A DNA stretch of 64,000 bases from Paenibacillus doosanensis (GTDB lineage: Bacteria; Bacillota; Bacilli; Paenibacillales; NBRC-103111): contig NZ_JANYUY010000002.1 in NCBI RefSeq assembly GCF_025060755.1, positions 1-64,000 of the forward strand. Reading direction: 5' to 3'. The notes beneath the pieces were generated by a model. That model was not told where the DNA came from, did no database searches, and saw nothing but the letters and a program-made list of their open reading frames with translations. The first letter of the stretch is position 1; each line of letters starts with the position of its first letter. Position numbers and translations under genes: made by a program. Below are positions 1 to 7,949 of the stretch, one piece after another.

Positions 1-2
1 TG

Positions 3-10
3 TCCTCCTT
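3..10 (-). promoter_or_regulatory. Ribosome binding site at the left edge
   Basis: Read on the minus strand, this is AAGGAGGA, a near-perfect Shine-Dalgarno sequence. The start codon it would serve lies just beyond position 1, so a minus-strand gene probably begins outside the window. Positions 11-93 would be its leader; I see no convincing promoter there. Confidence 0.6.
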
Positions 11-93
11 GATTTGATGTTGCGGTTGGCAGACCGGCTATCATCTTATCATAAAGGTCAAGGGATTTTTACTCATAGCTATAAGCTTTCCTG

Positions 94-118
94 AACCCCC
101 AGTCGAACTGGGGGTTTT
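94..118 (+). terminator. Hairpin with short U-tract
   Basis: AACCCCCAG (94-102) pairs with CTGGGGGTT (108-116) around a five-base loop and is followed by TTTT on the plus strand. No plus-strand gene precedes it in the window, so it may be a barrier to read-through or part of the leader of the gene beyond the left edge. Confidence 0.5.
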
Positions 119-125
119 CTTAGAC

Positions 126-176
126 AAAAAGGAATCTTCCGCGGTTTTAGCCTACCGCATGAAGATTCCTTTTTTT
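126..176 (-). terminator. Terminator after the DinB-like gene
   Basis: AAAAAGGAATCTTC (126-139) pairs with GAAGATTCCTTTTT (161-174), with an inner GCGG/CCGC stem (141-144, 155-158). There are T-runs on both sides, so it can work in both directions. It lies just after the stop codon of the minus-strand gene at 205-723. Confidence 0.85.
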
Positions 177-204
177 CTTGCCGTCCTGACGGCTCCTGCA
201 TCTT

Positions 205-723
205 TTACCCAAGGCCGTATCGTTCCTGAAGCACGCTGCGATGATGCAGCTCATGACCGGCAATAATACAAGCCAGCGCCCGCACGGACAGCACGCTGTT
301 ATTGGCCACGCCTTGCCGCGACCAGGCTTCCTCGGTCAAACCGCGAAGCAGCGTTAACGTCGCTTGGCGAACCGCCGTCAGATCTTCCAGAAGATCGGTC
401 AAAGAACGCCGGTCGAAGAACGATTCGCGAACGAACGGTTCCTGGTCGTACCCAGCCAAAGTTCCCGTGTCTCCCCGGGCAATGCGGAGCAGGCGGTAAG
501 CCATAATGCGCTCGTTATCGGAGATGTGGCCGATGACTTCCTTAATGCTCCATTTGTCCGATTCGTACCGATAGCCTGCCTGCTCCTCCGTGAGCGGCTG
601 CAGCAGCGCCAATGTCGTCTGCAGTTGCTCCTTCAAAATATCGCTCAAGCCGCCCTCCGGCACCAAACGGATATAGGTGTCGTAATAAGGTGCGTACTCC
701 CTGCTGTCAGGACGCTGCTTCAT
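205..723 (-). CDS. DinB/YfiT-like four-helix metalloenzyme-fold protein
   Basis: 172 residues, the usual length of DinB/YfiT-type proteins. Members form a four-helix bundle that often binds a divalent metal through three histidines; some are bacillithiol-dependent transferases. Here a histidine lies in the segment VIGHISDNER near residue 66 and two more in the C-terminal GHELHHR segment, which fits the family metal triad. It is the last gene of a minus-strand run; the thioesterase gene ends 42 bases upstream. The substrate cannot be told from sequence. The family assignment is fairly sure, the catalytic role is not. Confidence 0.75.
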   Translation of the reverse strand: MKQRPDSREYAPYYDTYIRLVPEGGLSDILKEQLQTTLALLQPLTEEQAGYRYESDKWSIKEVIGHISDNERIMAYRLLRIARGDTGTLAGYDQEPFVRESFFDRRSLTDLLEDLTAVRQATLTLLRGLTEEAWSRQGVANNSVLSVRALACIIAGHELHHRSVLQERYGLG

Positions 724-765
724 CTCTTATCCCCGCCTTTATCGTTATCGGTTGCACGCTGTGTT

Positions 766-1278
766 CTACTCCCAAGGAAACTTCGTCGTCAAATGGCCGG
801 AAAATTGCAGGCTCTCTTCCCTGCGGTTTCTCCGCATTTCCGCGCGGCGAGTGGCCGTTTCGTTCAACCTGCGCTCCTCTTCGGTCTCGGGAACAACTCT
901 CGGTACCGTAACAGGGCGCTTATTCTCGTCCAAGGCTACGAACGTCAGAAACGAAGTCGCCGCAATCGTTCTCTCCCCGCTCTTCAAGTCTTCGGTAATC
1001 ACCTTCACGAACACTTCCATGGAGCTTTTGCCCGTCCATGTCACGAACGATTCCAAGCAGACGGAATCGGTGGGACGGATCGGCGACAGAAAGTCGACAG
1101 AGTCCGTGGACGCCGTGACGACGGATCTGCGGCAGTGCTTGGAGGCCGAGATGGAAGCGATATCATCGATATAAGCCATTAATTTGCCGCCGAATAACGT
1201 ATTGTGATTGTTCACATCTGTCGGGAACACTCTCGACGTTTTATAAGTTCTCGATTCTTTCACGTACCGCTGTTCCAT
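766..1278 (-). CDS. Acyl-CoA thioesterase, hotdog fold (YkhA/BFIT type)
   Basis: 170 residues from the chosen ATG at 1278, which has an AGGGGGA ribosome site about nine bases upstream; the reading frame stays open to 1464 but that part overlaps acpS and has no ribosome site. The N-terminal segment with NNHNTLFGGKLMAYID is the hotdog-helix signature of cytosolic acyl-CoA hydrolases, which cut CoA thioesters to free acid and CoA. The C-terminus is charged, with many Arg and Glu residues. It follows acpS by 28 bases, so both are probably co-transcribed; this links it loosely to acyl-carrier and lipid metabolism. Confidence 0.85.
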   Translation of the reverse strand: MEQRYVKESRTYKTSRVFPTDVNNHNTLFGGKLMAYIDDIASISASKHCRRSVVTASTDSVDFLSPIRPTDSVCLESFVTWTGKSSMEVFVKVITEDLKSGERTIAATSFLTFVALDENKRPVTVPRVVPETEEERRLNETATRRAEMRRNRREESLQFSGHLTTKFPWE

Positions 1279-1306
1279 CGCAAAGTTCCCCCTATGTGCT
1301 AGTTCC

Positions 1307-1714
1307 CTACTTATTGCTTGGTTCGGCTCTTCGTTCGGCGATCGCATAAGCCATAGCCGCCGTGTCCGTATGAGTAATGCTGAGATGAATGACCGCAGCT
1401 CCCGCTTCCATGCCGAGCCGGAGCCAAGCTTCCTCCGACAGACGGCACAGCGGCTTGCCGGCATCGTCAGGCAGCACCTCTATGTCCTGCAGCGATACCA
1501 GCTTGCCAATGCCGCAGCCGAGCGCCTTGCTGACGGCCTCCTTGGCCGCGAACCGGCCGGCGACGAATTCGGCGAGGCGCCCTTTGCGGGCATCGGCCAA
1601 ATCCCGTTCCGCCGGCGTCAGCACGCGTTCGATAAACCGTTGTCCGGAAGAGCCGTCCACTATGTTTTTTACCCGGCCAATGTCCAGGAGATCCGTTCCG
1701 ATTCCGATGATCAT
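1307..1714 (-). CDS. acpS: Holo-[acyl-carrier-protein] synthase
   Basis: Transfers the 4'-phosphopantetheine arm of CoA to apo-ACP, activating fatty acid synthesis. About 135 residues from the ATG at 1714, slightly longer than typical AcpS (about 120). The start is set by AAAAGGA upstream; the open frame extends seven codons further without a ribosome site. The N-terminal IGIGTDLLDIGR holds the Mg-binding Asp and the segment FAAKEAVSKALG holds the conserved Glu and Lys, both family hallmarks. nadE ends 30 bases upstream and the thioesterase follows 28 bases downstream, an operon-like spacing. Confidence 0.95.
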   Translation of the reverse strand: MIIGIGTDLLDIGRVKNIVDGSSGQRFIERVLTPAERDLADARKGRLAEFVAGRFAAKEAVSKALGCGIGKLVSLQDIEVLPDDAGKPLCRLSEEAWLRLGMEAGAAVIHLSITHTDTAAMAYAIAERRAEPSNK

Positions 1715-1744
1715 GAGAAACGTCCTTTTCTTCAAAACGTAAAT

Positions 1745-2554
1745 TTAAATGCCGGGGATCGGCGCGCGCTTGTGCTCCGTCTTCAAATACTGCTTCTCGA
1801 GCTTTTCCTTGGCGGCCGGATCGATTTCCTTGCCTTCCAGGTAAGCGCTGTTCGCTTCGTAAGTAATGCCGAGCTCGTTCTCGTCGGTCTGCCCTTCCCA
1901 CAAGCCAGCGGTAGGAGCCTTATCGAGCACGCTTTGCGGAACGCCCAGCTTGGCGGCAAGCTGTCTTACTTGACGCTTGTTGAGCGAGCTCATCGGCGTA
2001 ATATCGACGGCTCCGTCACCGTACTTCGTGTAGAAGCCGGTTATCGCCTCCGAGGCGTGGTCGGTGCCGACAACAAGCAGGTTCAGCTCGAACGCGAGCG
2101 CATACTGCATGACCATGCGCGTTCTGGCTTTCACATTGCCTTTGCCGCCGCGGCTCAAATGACGATGCTCGCCGATCGATTTCAATCCGTGCTCGGCCTC
2201 CAGCGCGATCTCGTTGACCGCTTCCTCGATGTTCGTTTCAATCCGGTATTTAAGCTGGAACGCTTCGGCTACGGCATAGCTGTCGGAAATATCGCTCTGC
2301 TCGCCGTAAGGCTGAAATACGCCTACCGTCTTGTACTCTTTGCCAGTTTCCTGAGTCAATTCATCCGTCGCACGGACGCATAGACCGGTGACGACCGCGC
2401 TGTCGATGCCTCCGCTGATCGCGATCAAAAGTCCTCTCGCTCCCGCGCCCAGTACGTATTGCTTCAGAAAATCGACCCGCTTGCGAATTTCTTCATCCAC
2501 ATGAATTTCCGGCTTCACGCCGAGCTTGGCGATAATATCCTGTTGCAGGCTCAT
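1745..2554 (-). CDS. nadE: NH3-dependent NAD+ synthetase
   Basis: Catalyses the last step of NAD synthesis: deamido-NAD + ATP + NH3 to NAD. 269 residues, the normal length for the short ammonia-dependent form; no nitrilase glutaminase domain is present. The ATP-pyrophosphatase P-loop SGGIDS lies at residues 47-52, and the family segments VGTDHASEAITGFYTKYGDG and the DITP stretch follow. The C-terminus KTEHKRAPIPG is typical of the Bacillus type. An imperfect GAGGTG ribosome site precedes the ATG. It is first in a tight nadE-acpS-thioesterase run; the bacilliredoxin gene upstream has its own terminator. Confidence 0.97.
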   Translation of the reverse strand: MSLQQDIIAKLGVKPEIHVDEEIRKRVDFLKQYVLGAGARGLLIAISGGIDSAVVTGLCVRATDELTQETGKEYKTVGVFQPYGEQSDISDSYAVAEAFQLKYRIETNIEEAVNEIALEAEHGLKSIGEHRHLSRGGKGNVKARTRMVMQYALAFELNLLVVGTDHASEAITGFYTKYGDGAVDITPMSSLNKRQVRQLAAKLGVPQSVLDKAPTAGLWEGQTDENELGITYEANSAYLEGKEIDPAAKEKLEKQYLKTEHKRAPIPGI

Positions 2555-2594
2555 CGTCTACATACACCTCTTCTACTCTCTTTTGACTATAGAA

Positions 2595-2629
2595 AACTCC
2601 CGATCGGCGCATAGATGCCGTCAGGAGCT
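2595..2629 (-). terminator. Terminator after the bacilliredoxin gene
   Basis: On the minus strand AGCTCCTGACGGC pairs imperfectly with GCCGATCGGGAG and is followed by TTTTCT. It lies between the bacilliredoxin stop (2645) and the nadE start (2554), separating the two transcripts. Confidence 0.6.
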
Positions 2630-2644
2630 TTAATGTACATAATA

Positions 2645-3079
2645 TTACTTGCAGAACTCTTCGAAAGCGCCGACCAGGTCGCCTGCGATCATTTCCGCCG
2701 AGCGATCTTCGATCTGATGGCGTTGAATGAAATGGACGAGCTCGCCGTCTTTGAACAATGCGATGGAAGGCGAAGAAGGCGGATACGGCGCCAAGTACTC
2801 GCGGGCTTTGGCCGTCGCTTCCTTATCTTGGCCTGCGAAGACGGTGAACAGATGGTCCGGCTTTACTTCGTGCTGAAGCGCTTTGGCCACGCCCGGACGG
2901 CATTGTCCGGCGGCACAGCCGCACACGGAGTTAATAACGAGCAGCGCGGTGCCTTTAGCGCTTTCCAGCTTCTCGACGACCTCTTCCGGCGTACGCAGCT
3001 CCGTAATCCCGATGCGGGTCAAATCATCTCTCATCGGTTGAACCATATCTCTCATGTATGACTCAAATGACATGGACAT
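2645..3079 (-). CDS. Bacilliredoxin (BrxA/BrxB family, YphP-like)
   Basis: 144 residues, matching the family length. Bacilliredoxins remove bacillithiol mixed disulfides from proteins after oxidative stress and act in the cytosol. The active site appears as the VCGC motif (NSVCGCAAG, near residue 53), and the stretch FAGQDKEATAKAREY is strongly conserved in the Bacillus members. The start at ATG 3079 gives MSMSFESYMR, which resembles the YphP N-terminus, and has AAGGAG ten bases upstream; a TTG two codons earlier is too close to that site. Assignment to BrxA or BrxB is not possible by eye. Confidence 0.93.
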   Translation of the reverse strand: MSMSFESYMRDMVQPMRDDLTRIGITELRTPEEVVEKLESAKGTALLVINSVCGCAAGQCRPGVAKALQHEVKPDHLFTVFAGQDKEATAKAREYLAPYPPSSPSIALFKDGELVHFIQRHQIEDRSAEMIAGDLVGAFEEFCK

Positions 3080-3239
3080 GTACAATTCACTCCTTTTACC
3101 TACATAAGGATTTACAAACTTTCGTTTGTCTTATTATACATCGGCCGTCAAGGAAAGCAAAGCATCTGTTTACTCCCCGCGCCAAATAGGCCGTCTCACG
3201 CGTCAGAGCCATGAGACAGCCTAAGCATTGCCGATGCGG

Positions 3240-3677
3240 CTATTTACTGCCGGAAAAACCGTTCTCCGTGCCGCGCTCGTTCGCCGGTTCCTCGCCTTCA
3301 TTATCGCTGTACGCCTGATAAGCGACGTTTTTGTCCGCGTGCATAAAGCCGCCGGTTTGAGGGACGATGCCCTTCTCGAAGTAATCCTTATTTTCGGGAG
3401 AATGAAAACCTACGTCTTTGAACGGATGCACCCATTCGTCTCCCGACATCACCGCCGGATCAACGTCTTCGGACCAATTTTCCAACGGAGACTGCTCCGA
3501 TTCGTACTCATGATCGCCGATCACGACGCCATGGGAGTTCACGAACGGTTCTCGAGGCCCTCTCCCCTCCAAAAATTGAGGCAGAAAGTTAATTTCAAAC
3601 GGATCGAGCTCGCTCTGCTCCTTGGCCTGCTTAGAAGTCTGACGCAGCGATTGACCGCCGCTTTCCTTACGCTCCAT
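3240..3677 (-). CDS. DUF3905-like protein
   Basis: 145 residues, hydrophilic, no signal peptide or membrane segment. The central part (about residues 25-100), with DPFEINFLPQFLEGRGP, HGVVIGDHEYESE and a DEWVHP segment, resembles the short DUF3905 proteins of Bacillales as I remember them; this is a pattern match, not a search. The C-terminal 35 residues are low-complexity and acidic. Function unknown. It follows the 39-residue gene at 3786-3905 on the same strand by 108 bases and may share its promoter. Confidence 0.6.
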   Translation of the reverse strand: MERKESGGQSLRQTSKQAKEQSELDPFEINFLPQFLEGRGPREPFVNSHGVVIGDHEYESEQSPLENWSEDVDPAVMSGDEWVHPFKDVGFHSPENKDYFEKGIVPQTGGFMHADKNVAYQAYSDNEGEEPANERGTENGFSGSK

Positions 3678-3785
3678 ATGTCTCCCTCCTTCATGCGTTA
3701 TCCGCTCCTGCGGCTTGAGCGCTCGAGGCTTCCGCCGCAGATAACCTTCTTCCGCCTGCCTATTCGTGTGATGCCGCAGCCCGTT

Positions 3786-3905
3786 CTATACGGAAGGACG
3801 GTTCGGGCCGTCCAGCTTTTTATCGTGCACAGCTTTTCCTGCGGATGTTTGTTTATTTTGAAGAGCCTGTTTTTCTTGTTCCTTGGAATTTTGCGTGTTA
3901 GCCAT
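3786..3905 (-). CDS. Small conserved-looking protein, 39 residues
   Basis: Starts at ATG 3905 with the ribosome site AAGGGAG eight to ten bases upstream and ends at TAG 3786. The product begins MANTQNSKEQEKQ and ends KKLDGPNRPSV: all hydrophilic, rich in Lys, Gln and Asn, with no Cys and no hydrophobic segment. This composition is like the small spore-core proteins of Bacillales, but I cannot name a family. The good ribosome site and strong codon pattern argue that it is real. It lies upstream of the DUF3905-like gene and is divergent from the flavoprotein gene at 4072. Confidence 0.6.
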   Translation of the reverse strand: MANTQNSKEQEKQALQNKQTSAGKAVHDKKLDGPNRPSV

Positions 3906-4071
3906 ATTCGTTTGCCACTCCCTTCACCGTTATTATGCGTAGCCTAAGGAAAATCACTCAAAGCTTCAAAAATTGGCACGGCTTAATGTGTAAGAACCGC
4001 TCGGTTTGCATTAAGGAAGAAAAAGCGTACAATTATCGTATCTATTTATACCTTGAGGAGCTTCTACATTT

Positions 4072-5331
4072 ATGTCATACGATGTCATTGTCATCGGAGG
4101 CGGTCCTTCCGGCCTTATGGCCTGTATAGCGGCGGCTTCCCATGGAGCCAAAGTGCTGCTCGTCGACAAAGGAGACAAGCTCGGGCGCAAGCTCGGCATT
4201 TCCGGGGGTGGACGCTGCAACGTTACCAATGCGAAAGAGCTGGACGAGCTGATCCGGCATATTCCCGGCAACGGGCGATTTCTGCACAGCGCCTTGGCGC
4301 AATTCAGCAATAAAGATATTGTCGCGTTCTTCGAAGGCTTGGGCATACGGCTGAAAGAAGAAGACCGGGGGCGGATGTTCCCCGTATCGGACAAAGCAAA
4401 GACGGTAGTCGACGCGCTGGTCGGCAAGGTGCGCGAACTCGGCGTCGACATCCGCGTCAACAGCCCTGTCCGCCGCGTGCTGTATCGTTCGGAGAGAGTC
4501 GCAGGCGTGGAACTGCAGGGCGGCAAGCGGATCGAAGCCGCGGGCGTCATTATCGCCGCCGGCGGCAAGTCGGTGCCGCATACCGGCTCTACAGGCGACG
4601 GCTACGCTTGGGCCGAGGAAGCGGGGCATACGATCACGGAGCTGTACCCGACGGAAGTGCCTATAACCTCCGGGGAGCCGTTCATCCGCAGCAAGGAGCT
4701 GCAAGGGCTGTCGCTGCGCGATATTACTCTGTCGGTATGGAATCCGAAGGGCAAGAAGCTGATCGAGCATGAGGGCGACATGATCTTCACCCATTTCGGC
4801 ATATCCGGTCCCGCGGCGCTGCGCTGCAGCCAGTTTGTCGTGAAGGCTCTTAAGCAGTCCGGCGTATCCCGGATTCGGATGACGATCGACCTGTTCCCCG
4901 AACGGAGTGTCGATGAAGTGTATAACTACACGCTGTCCTTAGCCAAGGCCGATCCGAAGAAGCAAATCAAGAACGTGCTGAAGAGCGCAATTTCCGAACG
5001 GCTGCTCCCACTCGTACTGGACAAAGCCGGACTCTCCGGCGAGATTACGTACGATAATATTCCGAAGCAGCCGTGGATGGAGCTGGCCAAGCTGCTGAAG
5101 GCGTTCCCGGTAGATGTGAACGGCACGCTTTCGATAGAAGAAGCTTTTGTCACCGGCGGCGGCATCCACCTGAAACAAATCGACCCGAAGACAATGCAGT
5201 CGAAGCGGATGCCAGGCTTATTCTTCTGCGGCGAAATTCTCGACATTCACGGCTACACCGGCGGCTACAATATTACCGCAGCGTTTACGACCGGCTATAC
5301 GGCCGGGAAAAGCGCGGCGGAAACCGTATAA
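4072..5331 (+). CDS. NAD(P)/FAD-dependent oxidoreductase, HI0933/YtfP (BaiN-like) family
   Basis: 419 residues, the normal length. The N-terminal dinucleotide-binding motif is [11 protein letters not shown] (GxGxxG, residues 7-17), followed by the family signature [17 protein letters not shown] (about 41-57) and, near the C-terminus, [16 protein letters not shown], which binds FAD. The protein is cytosolic. Members are flavoproteins with mostly unknown substrates; BaiN acts on bile acids in clostridia, so that name should not be transferred. It is a single gene, divergent from the small gene at 3905, with a bidirectional terminator after it. A GAGGAG site precedes the ATG. Confidence 0.9.
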   Translation: MSYDVIVIGGGPSGLMACIAAASHGAKVLLVDKGDKLGRKLGISGGGRCNVTNAKELDELIRHIPGNGRFLHSALAQFSNKDIVAFFEGLGIRLKEEDRGRMFPVSDKAKTVVDALVGKVRELGVDIRVNSPVRRVLYRSERVAGVELQGGKRIEAAGVIIAAGGKSVPHTGSTGDGYAWAEEAGHTITELYPTEVPITSGEPFIRSKELQGLSLRDITLSVWNPKGKKLIEHEGDMIFTHFGISGPAALRCSQFVVKALKQSGVSRIRMTIDLFPERSVDEVYNYTLSLAKADPKKQIKNVLKSAISERLLPLVLDKAGLSGEITYDNIPKQPWMELAKLLKAFPVDVNGTLSIEEAFVTGGGIHLKQIDPKTMQSKRMPGLFFCGEILDIHGYTGGYNITAAFTTGYTAGKSAAETV

Positions 5332-5407
5332 AAGCGGTCGAAGAAGCACTGGCGACCCGCGCCTTGAGCCGCAAAACGATAATACTGCCGTCGGCATTGT
5401 TTAATAG

Positions 5408-5452
5408 AGAAAGGCCTTGATCCTCTACATCCGTAGAATATCAAGGCTTTCT
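5408..5452. terminator. Bidirectional terminator between convergent genes
   Basis: AGAAAGGCCTTGAT (5408-5421) pairs with ATCAAGGCTTTCT (5440-5452) with one bulged G. A short T-rich run follows on either strand. It serves the flavoprotein gene (plus) and the GH28 gene (minus). Confidence 0.75.
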
Positions 5453-5462
5453 TATGTTTATA

Positions 5463-7034
5463 TTATCCCTGCTTCGGCATCCGATTCGCCGCTGCAAAAT
5501 ATTCCGGGCTCGTCCCGTCGGCGAAGCGAACCGCGGTCTTCGCCTGCGCGAAGTCGTTGCCTGCCACGAATAATTCCTCGGCGTCAACGTTCTCCAGCGA
5601 GAGGAACGCCTCCGTGCCGCGCTCGGCTTTGCAGCCTTCTACGGATATGCCGGACACGCTCTTCAGCGCGACGGCATTCTCCCCTTCCTTGGCGGCACGG
5701 CCGCGGAAGCCGCGCAGCGACAGCCGCTCGATATGCTCGCCGTACATAGCATTGGACCAGTTCGTATTCGGTTCTCCCTGCCATACGACCTCCACATCGT
5801 CCAGCGACACGTTTTTGGCATGACGGCAAAATACCGCCGGGACATGATGCGGGAACACGCCTCGAGCAGACGGCTGCGTATCGAACAGTCCGCCGGGATA
5901 GCCGCTTTTGACCCGCATGGCGAGCTTCAGGCCGCGGACGGAAATATTTTCGATCACGCTGTCCTCGGAGCCTTCCAAGTAAACCCCGCCTTCAGCCTCC
6001 ACCGAAATATGATCGAAGCGGATGTTGCGGATGATGCCGGGAGCCTGCGCCGAATCTTTGCGCCGCTCCGCCGTAATGAAGATCGGCTCGCCTTTCCCCC
6101 ACCAGCGCAGCTCTCTGCTCGTCTCCTCGGCATCGCTGAACAGCCGCGTCTCGATAATAATATTCGAGAACAAAATATTTTCAACCGTGGCGCCGTCCCG
6201 CACCCACAGGCCGAGACCGCGGTTGGAGTTGCGGATGACGCAGTTGGATACGACGATATTGCGGATGTCCGCGTGCGTTTCCGTTCCGATCTTCACCGCC
6301 GAGTCATGCGTCACCAGCGTGCAGTTCGTTACGGTAATATTTTCGCAGGAGCCGTAGCGCTCGGCGCCGGTTTTCGTCGTTTTGACCACGATGCAGTCAT
6401 CGCCGGTTTCAATGTGGCAATCCGAAATATGGACGTCCTTGCAGCAATCCGGATCGATCCCGTCGTTGTTCGGCCCGCGCTGCTGCCCCAATATTTTGAT
6501 TCCGTGAATGTTGACGCGGCTGCAACCCGTCATATGAAGCCCCCAAGACGAAGCCCGGTATAGCGTCACATCGCGGAACAGCACGTCCGTGCAGCCCTCG
6601 AAGTCGATCAGCTTCGGACGGAAGCCGCCGAGCGGCAGCAGCACATAGTCGCTTACGCCATCCTCCGGTTCGAGAAAATGTTCCCCTCTGCCGTCGATTG
6701 TTCCCGGCCCGGTAATCGACACCCGTTCGGCATGCCGGGCGCAAATCAGCGCATTCTTCCCTTGGCCTTCGCTGTAAAACAGCTGCTCACTTCCCGACGA
6801 CTGCGGGGCTGCGAAGTCTTGTTCTTCCATGCTGCTGACGATCCGCGCAGCCGCCTCGAGATGCAGGTTCACATTCGATTGGATCAGCAGCGTGCCGGAC
6901 AAGTATTGTCCCTGCGGCACGACGACGGTGCCTCCTCCTTGACGATGGCAATCGTCGATCGCCGCTTGAATGGCGGCCGTGTCTTTTACTCTCCCGTCTC
7001 CTACTGCTCCGTAATCGCGTACGTTCACTCTCAT
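5463..7034 (-). CDS. Glycoside hydrolase family 28 (polygalacturonase-type)
   Basis: 523 residues from ATG 7034, which has AAAGGAG eleven bases upstream; the open frame extends 19 codons further without a ribosome site. GH28 enzymes hydrolyse alpha-1,4-galacturonan or rhamnogalacturonan chains by inversion. The N-terminal VRDYGAVGDG and repeated short beta-strand turns show a right-handed parallel beta-helix. The GH28 catalytic pattern appears as PNNDGIDPDCCKDV and then TGDDCIVVK, giving the Asp cluster; a later RGLGLWVRDGATV segment fits the last motif. There is no signal peptide, so the enzyme is probably intracellular and acts on imported oligosaccharides. The upstream gene ends 16 bases away. 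Confidence 0.9.
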   Translation of the reverse strand: MRVNVRDYGAVGDGRVKDTAAIQAAIDDCHRQGGGTVVVPQGQYLSGTLLIQSNVNLHLEAAARIVSSMEEQDFAAPQSSGSEQLFYSEGQGKNALICARHAERVSITGPGTIDGRGEHFLEPEDGVSDYVLLPLGGFRPKLIDFEGCTDVLFRDVTLYRASSWGLHMTGCSRVNIHGIKILGQQRGPNNDGIDPDCCKDVHISDCHIETGDDCIVVKTTKTGAERYGSCENITVTNCTLVTHDSAVKIGTETHADIRNIVVSNCVIRNSNRGLGLWVRDGATVENILFSNIIIETRLFSDAEETSRELRWWGKGEPIFITAERRKDSAQAPGIIRNIRFDHISVEAEGGVYLEGSEDSVIENISVRGLKLAMRVKSGYPGGLFDTQPSARGVFPHHVPAVFCRHAKNVSLDDVEVVWQGEPNTNWSNAMYGEHIERLSLRGFRGRAAKEGENAVALKSVSGISVEGCKAERGTEAFLSLENVDAEELFVAGNDFAQAKTAVRFADGTSPEYFAAANRMPKQG

Positions 7035-7050
7035 ATCGATTCTATCTCCT

Positions 7051-7707
7051 TTATATGCGCTCATTATGTTCATCCCCGCAGTACATCGCAAAAATCGGCT
7101 CTATATGCTTGAAATACAGATGCCCGTCCTCCCATGCCTGGAAGTGCAGATCCATTCGCGAATCGTTCCAGTTTTCCGGCGTGCCGTTAGTCGCCAGTTT
7201 CCGCGGAAGCACCGGCTCTTCGACAACCTTCGGAAACTCCTGATAGCCGAACAGCAGGTTTTCGTGCATCGCAATAATCTCGTACTTATCCCCGAGAAAA
7301 GCCCGTTCCTCCTGCAGCTGATAATGATAATAGATGTAGCTGGCCATCATCTCGGGTTTCAGATGAGCTACGCGCCCCGCCCTGCGCTCGACGGGCTGCT
7401 TGCGAATCCAGTGCTCATAACTCGCCGGCTCGTTGAAATGAAACACGTCGATCATCGGAATCCACTGCCGCACGGCGGCCTGGCCTGGCCAATCTTCAAG
7501 CATAGGCGCAGCCGTTTCGAACAGCTCGTCCGGATGAATATCCCGATCTATGCATTCATAGTAGGCAAACACATGCTGCTGCCAGCGGAAGCCCGCAATC
7601 GTCATGATACCGCCCTCATCCACCCATCGGCGCGCAACCGGAGAGCCCGCCAGCTGCCGCAGCGCCGCTTCTTCCTGTCCTTCTCTCATTTGCGCGCGAT
7701 AAATCAT
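7051..7707 (-). CDS. RhaM-like alpha/beta-barrel protein paired with GH28
   Basis: About 218 residues from ATG 7707 with a GGTGA site five bases before it; a GTG three codons earlier is possible. The opening MIYRAQMREGQEEAAL and the segments around FAYYECIDRD and WIPMIDVFHF look like the small barrel fold of L-rhamnose mutarotases, but the protein is twice as long as RhaM and the match is weak. The tight 16-base spacing to the GH28 gene indicates a two-gene operon. A role in handling rhamnose or galacturonate released from pectin is an inference. The C-terminal third (about 140-218) matches nothing I recognise. Confidence 0.5.
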   Translation of the reverse strand: MIYRAQMREGQEEAALRQLAGSPVARRWVDEGGIMTIAGFRWQQHVFAYYECIDRDIHPDELFETAAPMLEDWPGQAAVRQWIPMIDVFHFNEPASYEHWIRKQPVERRAGRVAHLKPEMMASYIYYHYQLQEERAFLGDKYEIIAMHENLLFGYQEFPKVVEEPVLPRKLATNGTPENWNDSRMDLHFQAWEDGHLYFKHIEPIFAMYCGDEHNERI

Positions 7708-7866
7708 TCTTTTCACCGTTCATCGGCCCCATTCGTCTTCGTCGTTATTCGTCCCTGCTTTATTGATACTACGTTTGGTTCTTTCCTTCAAGAGGACTTT
7801 TATGCAGAAGCCGCTTCGGGAGGTTATCTTTTTTTGCTCTATTGTTCTTATTTTGCAAACAAAAGA

Positions 7867-7899
7867 AAGCCGCAAGCTTCTTCGCGAAGCCTGCAGCTT
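7867..7899 (-). terminator. Terminator after the CDF transporter gene
   Basis: Minus-strand AAGCTGCAGGCTTC pairs with GAAGCTTGCGGCTT (14 bp including two G-U pairs) around a GCGAA loop, followed by TCTTTTGTTT. It ends the transcript of the gene at 7950-8825. Confidence 0.85.
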
Positions 7900-7949
7900 G
7901 GTCCTTCGAATCGCCGTACGGCGCAAGCCGTCCCGACCCGATATCTCTT

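Noticed and set aside
766-1464. Longer version of the thioesterase starting at 1464
   Set aside because: The added 62 codons overlap acpS and lack a ribosome site; ATG 1278 has a good one.
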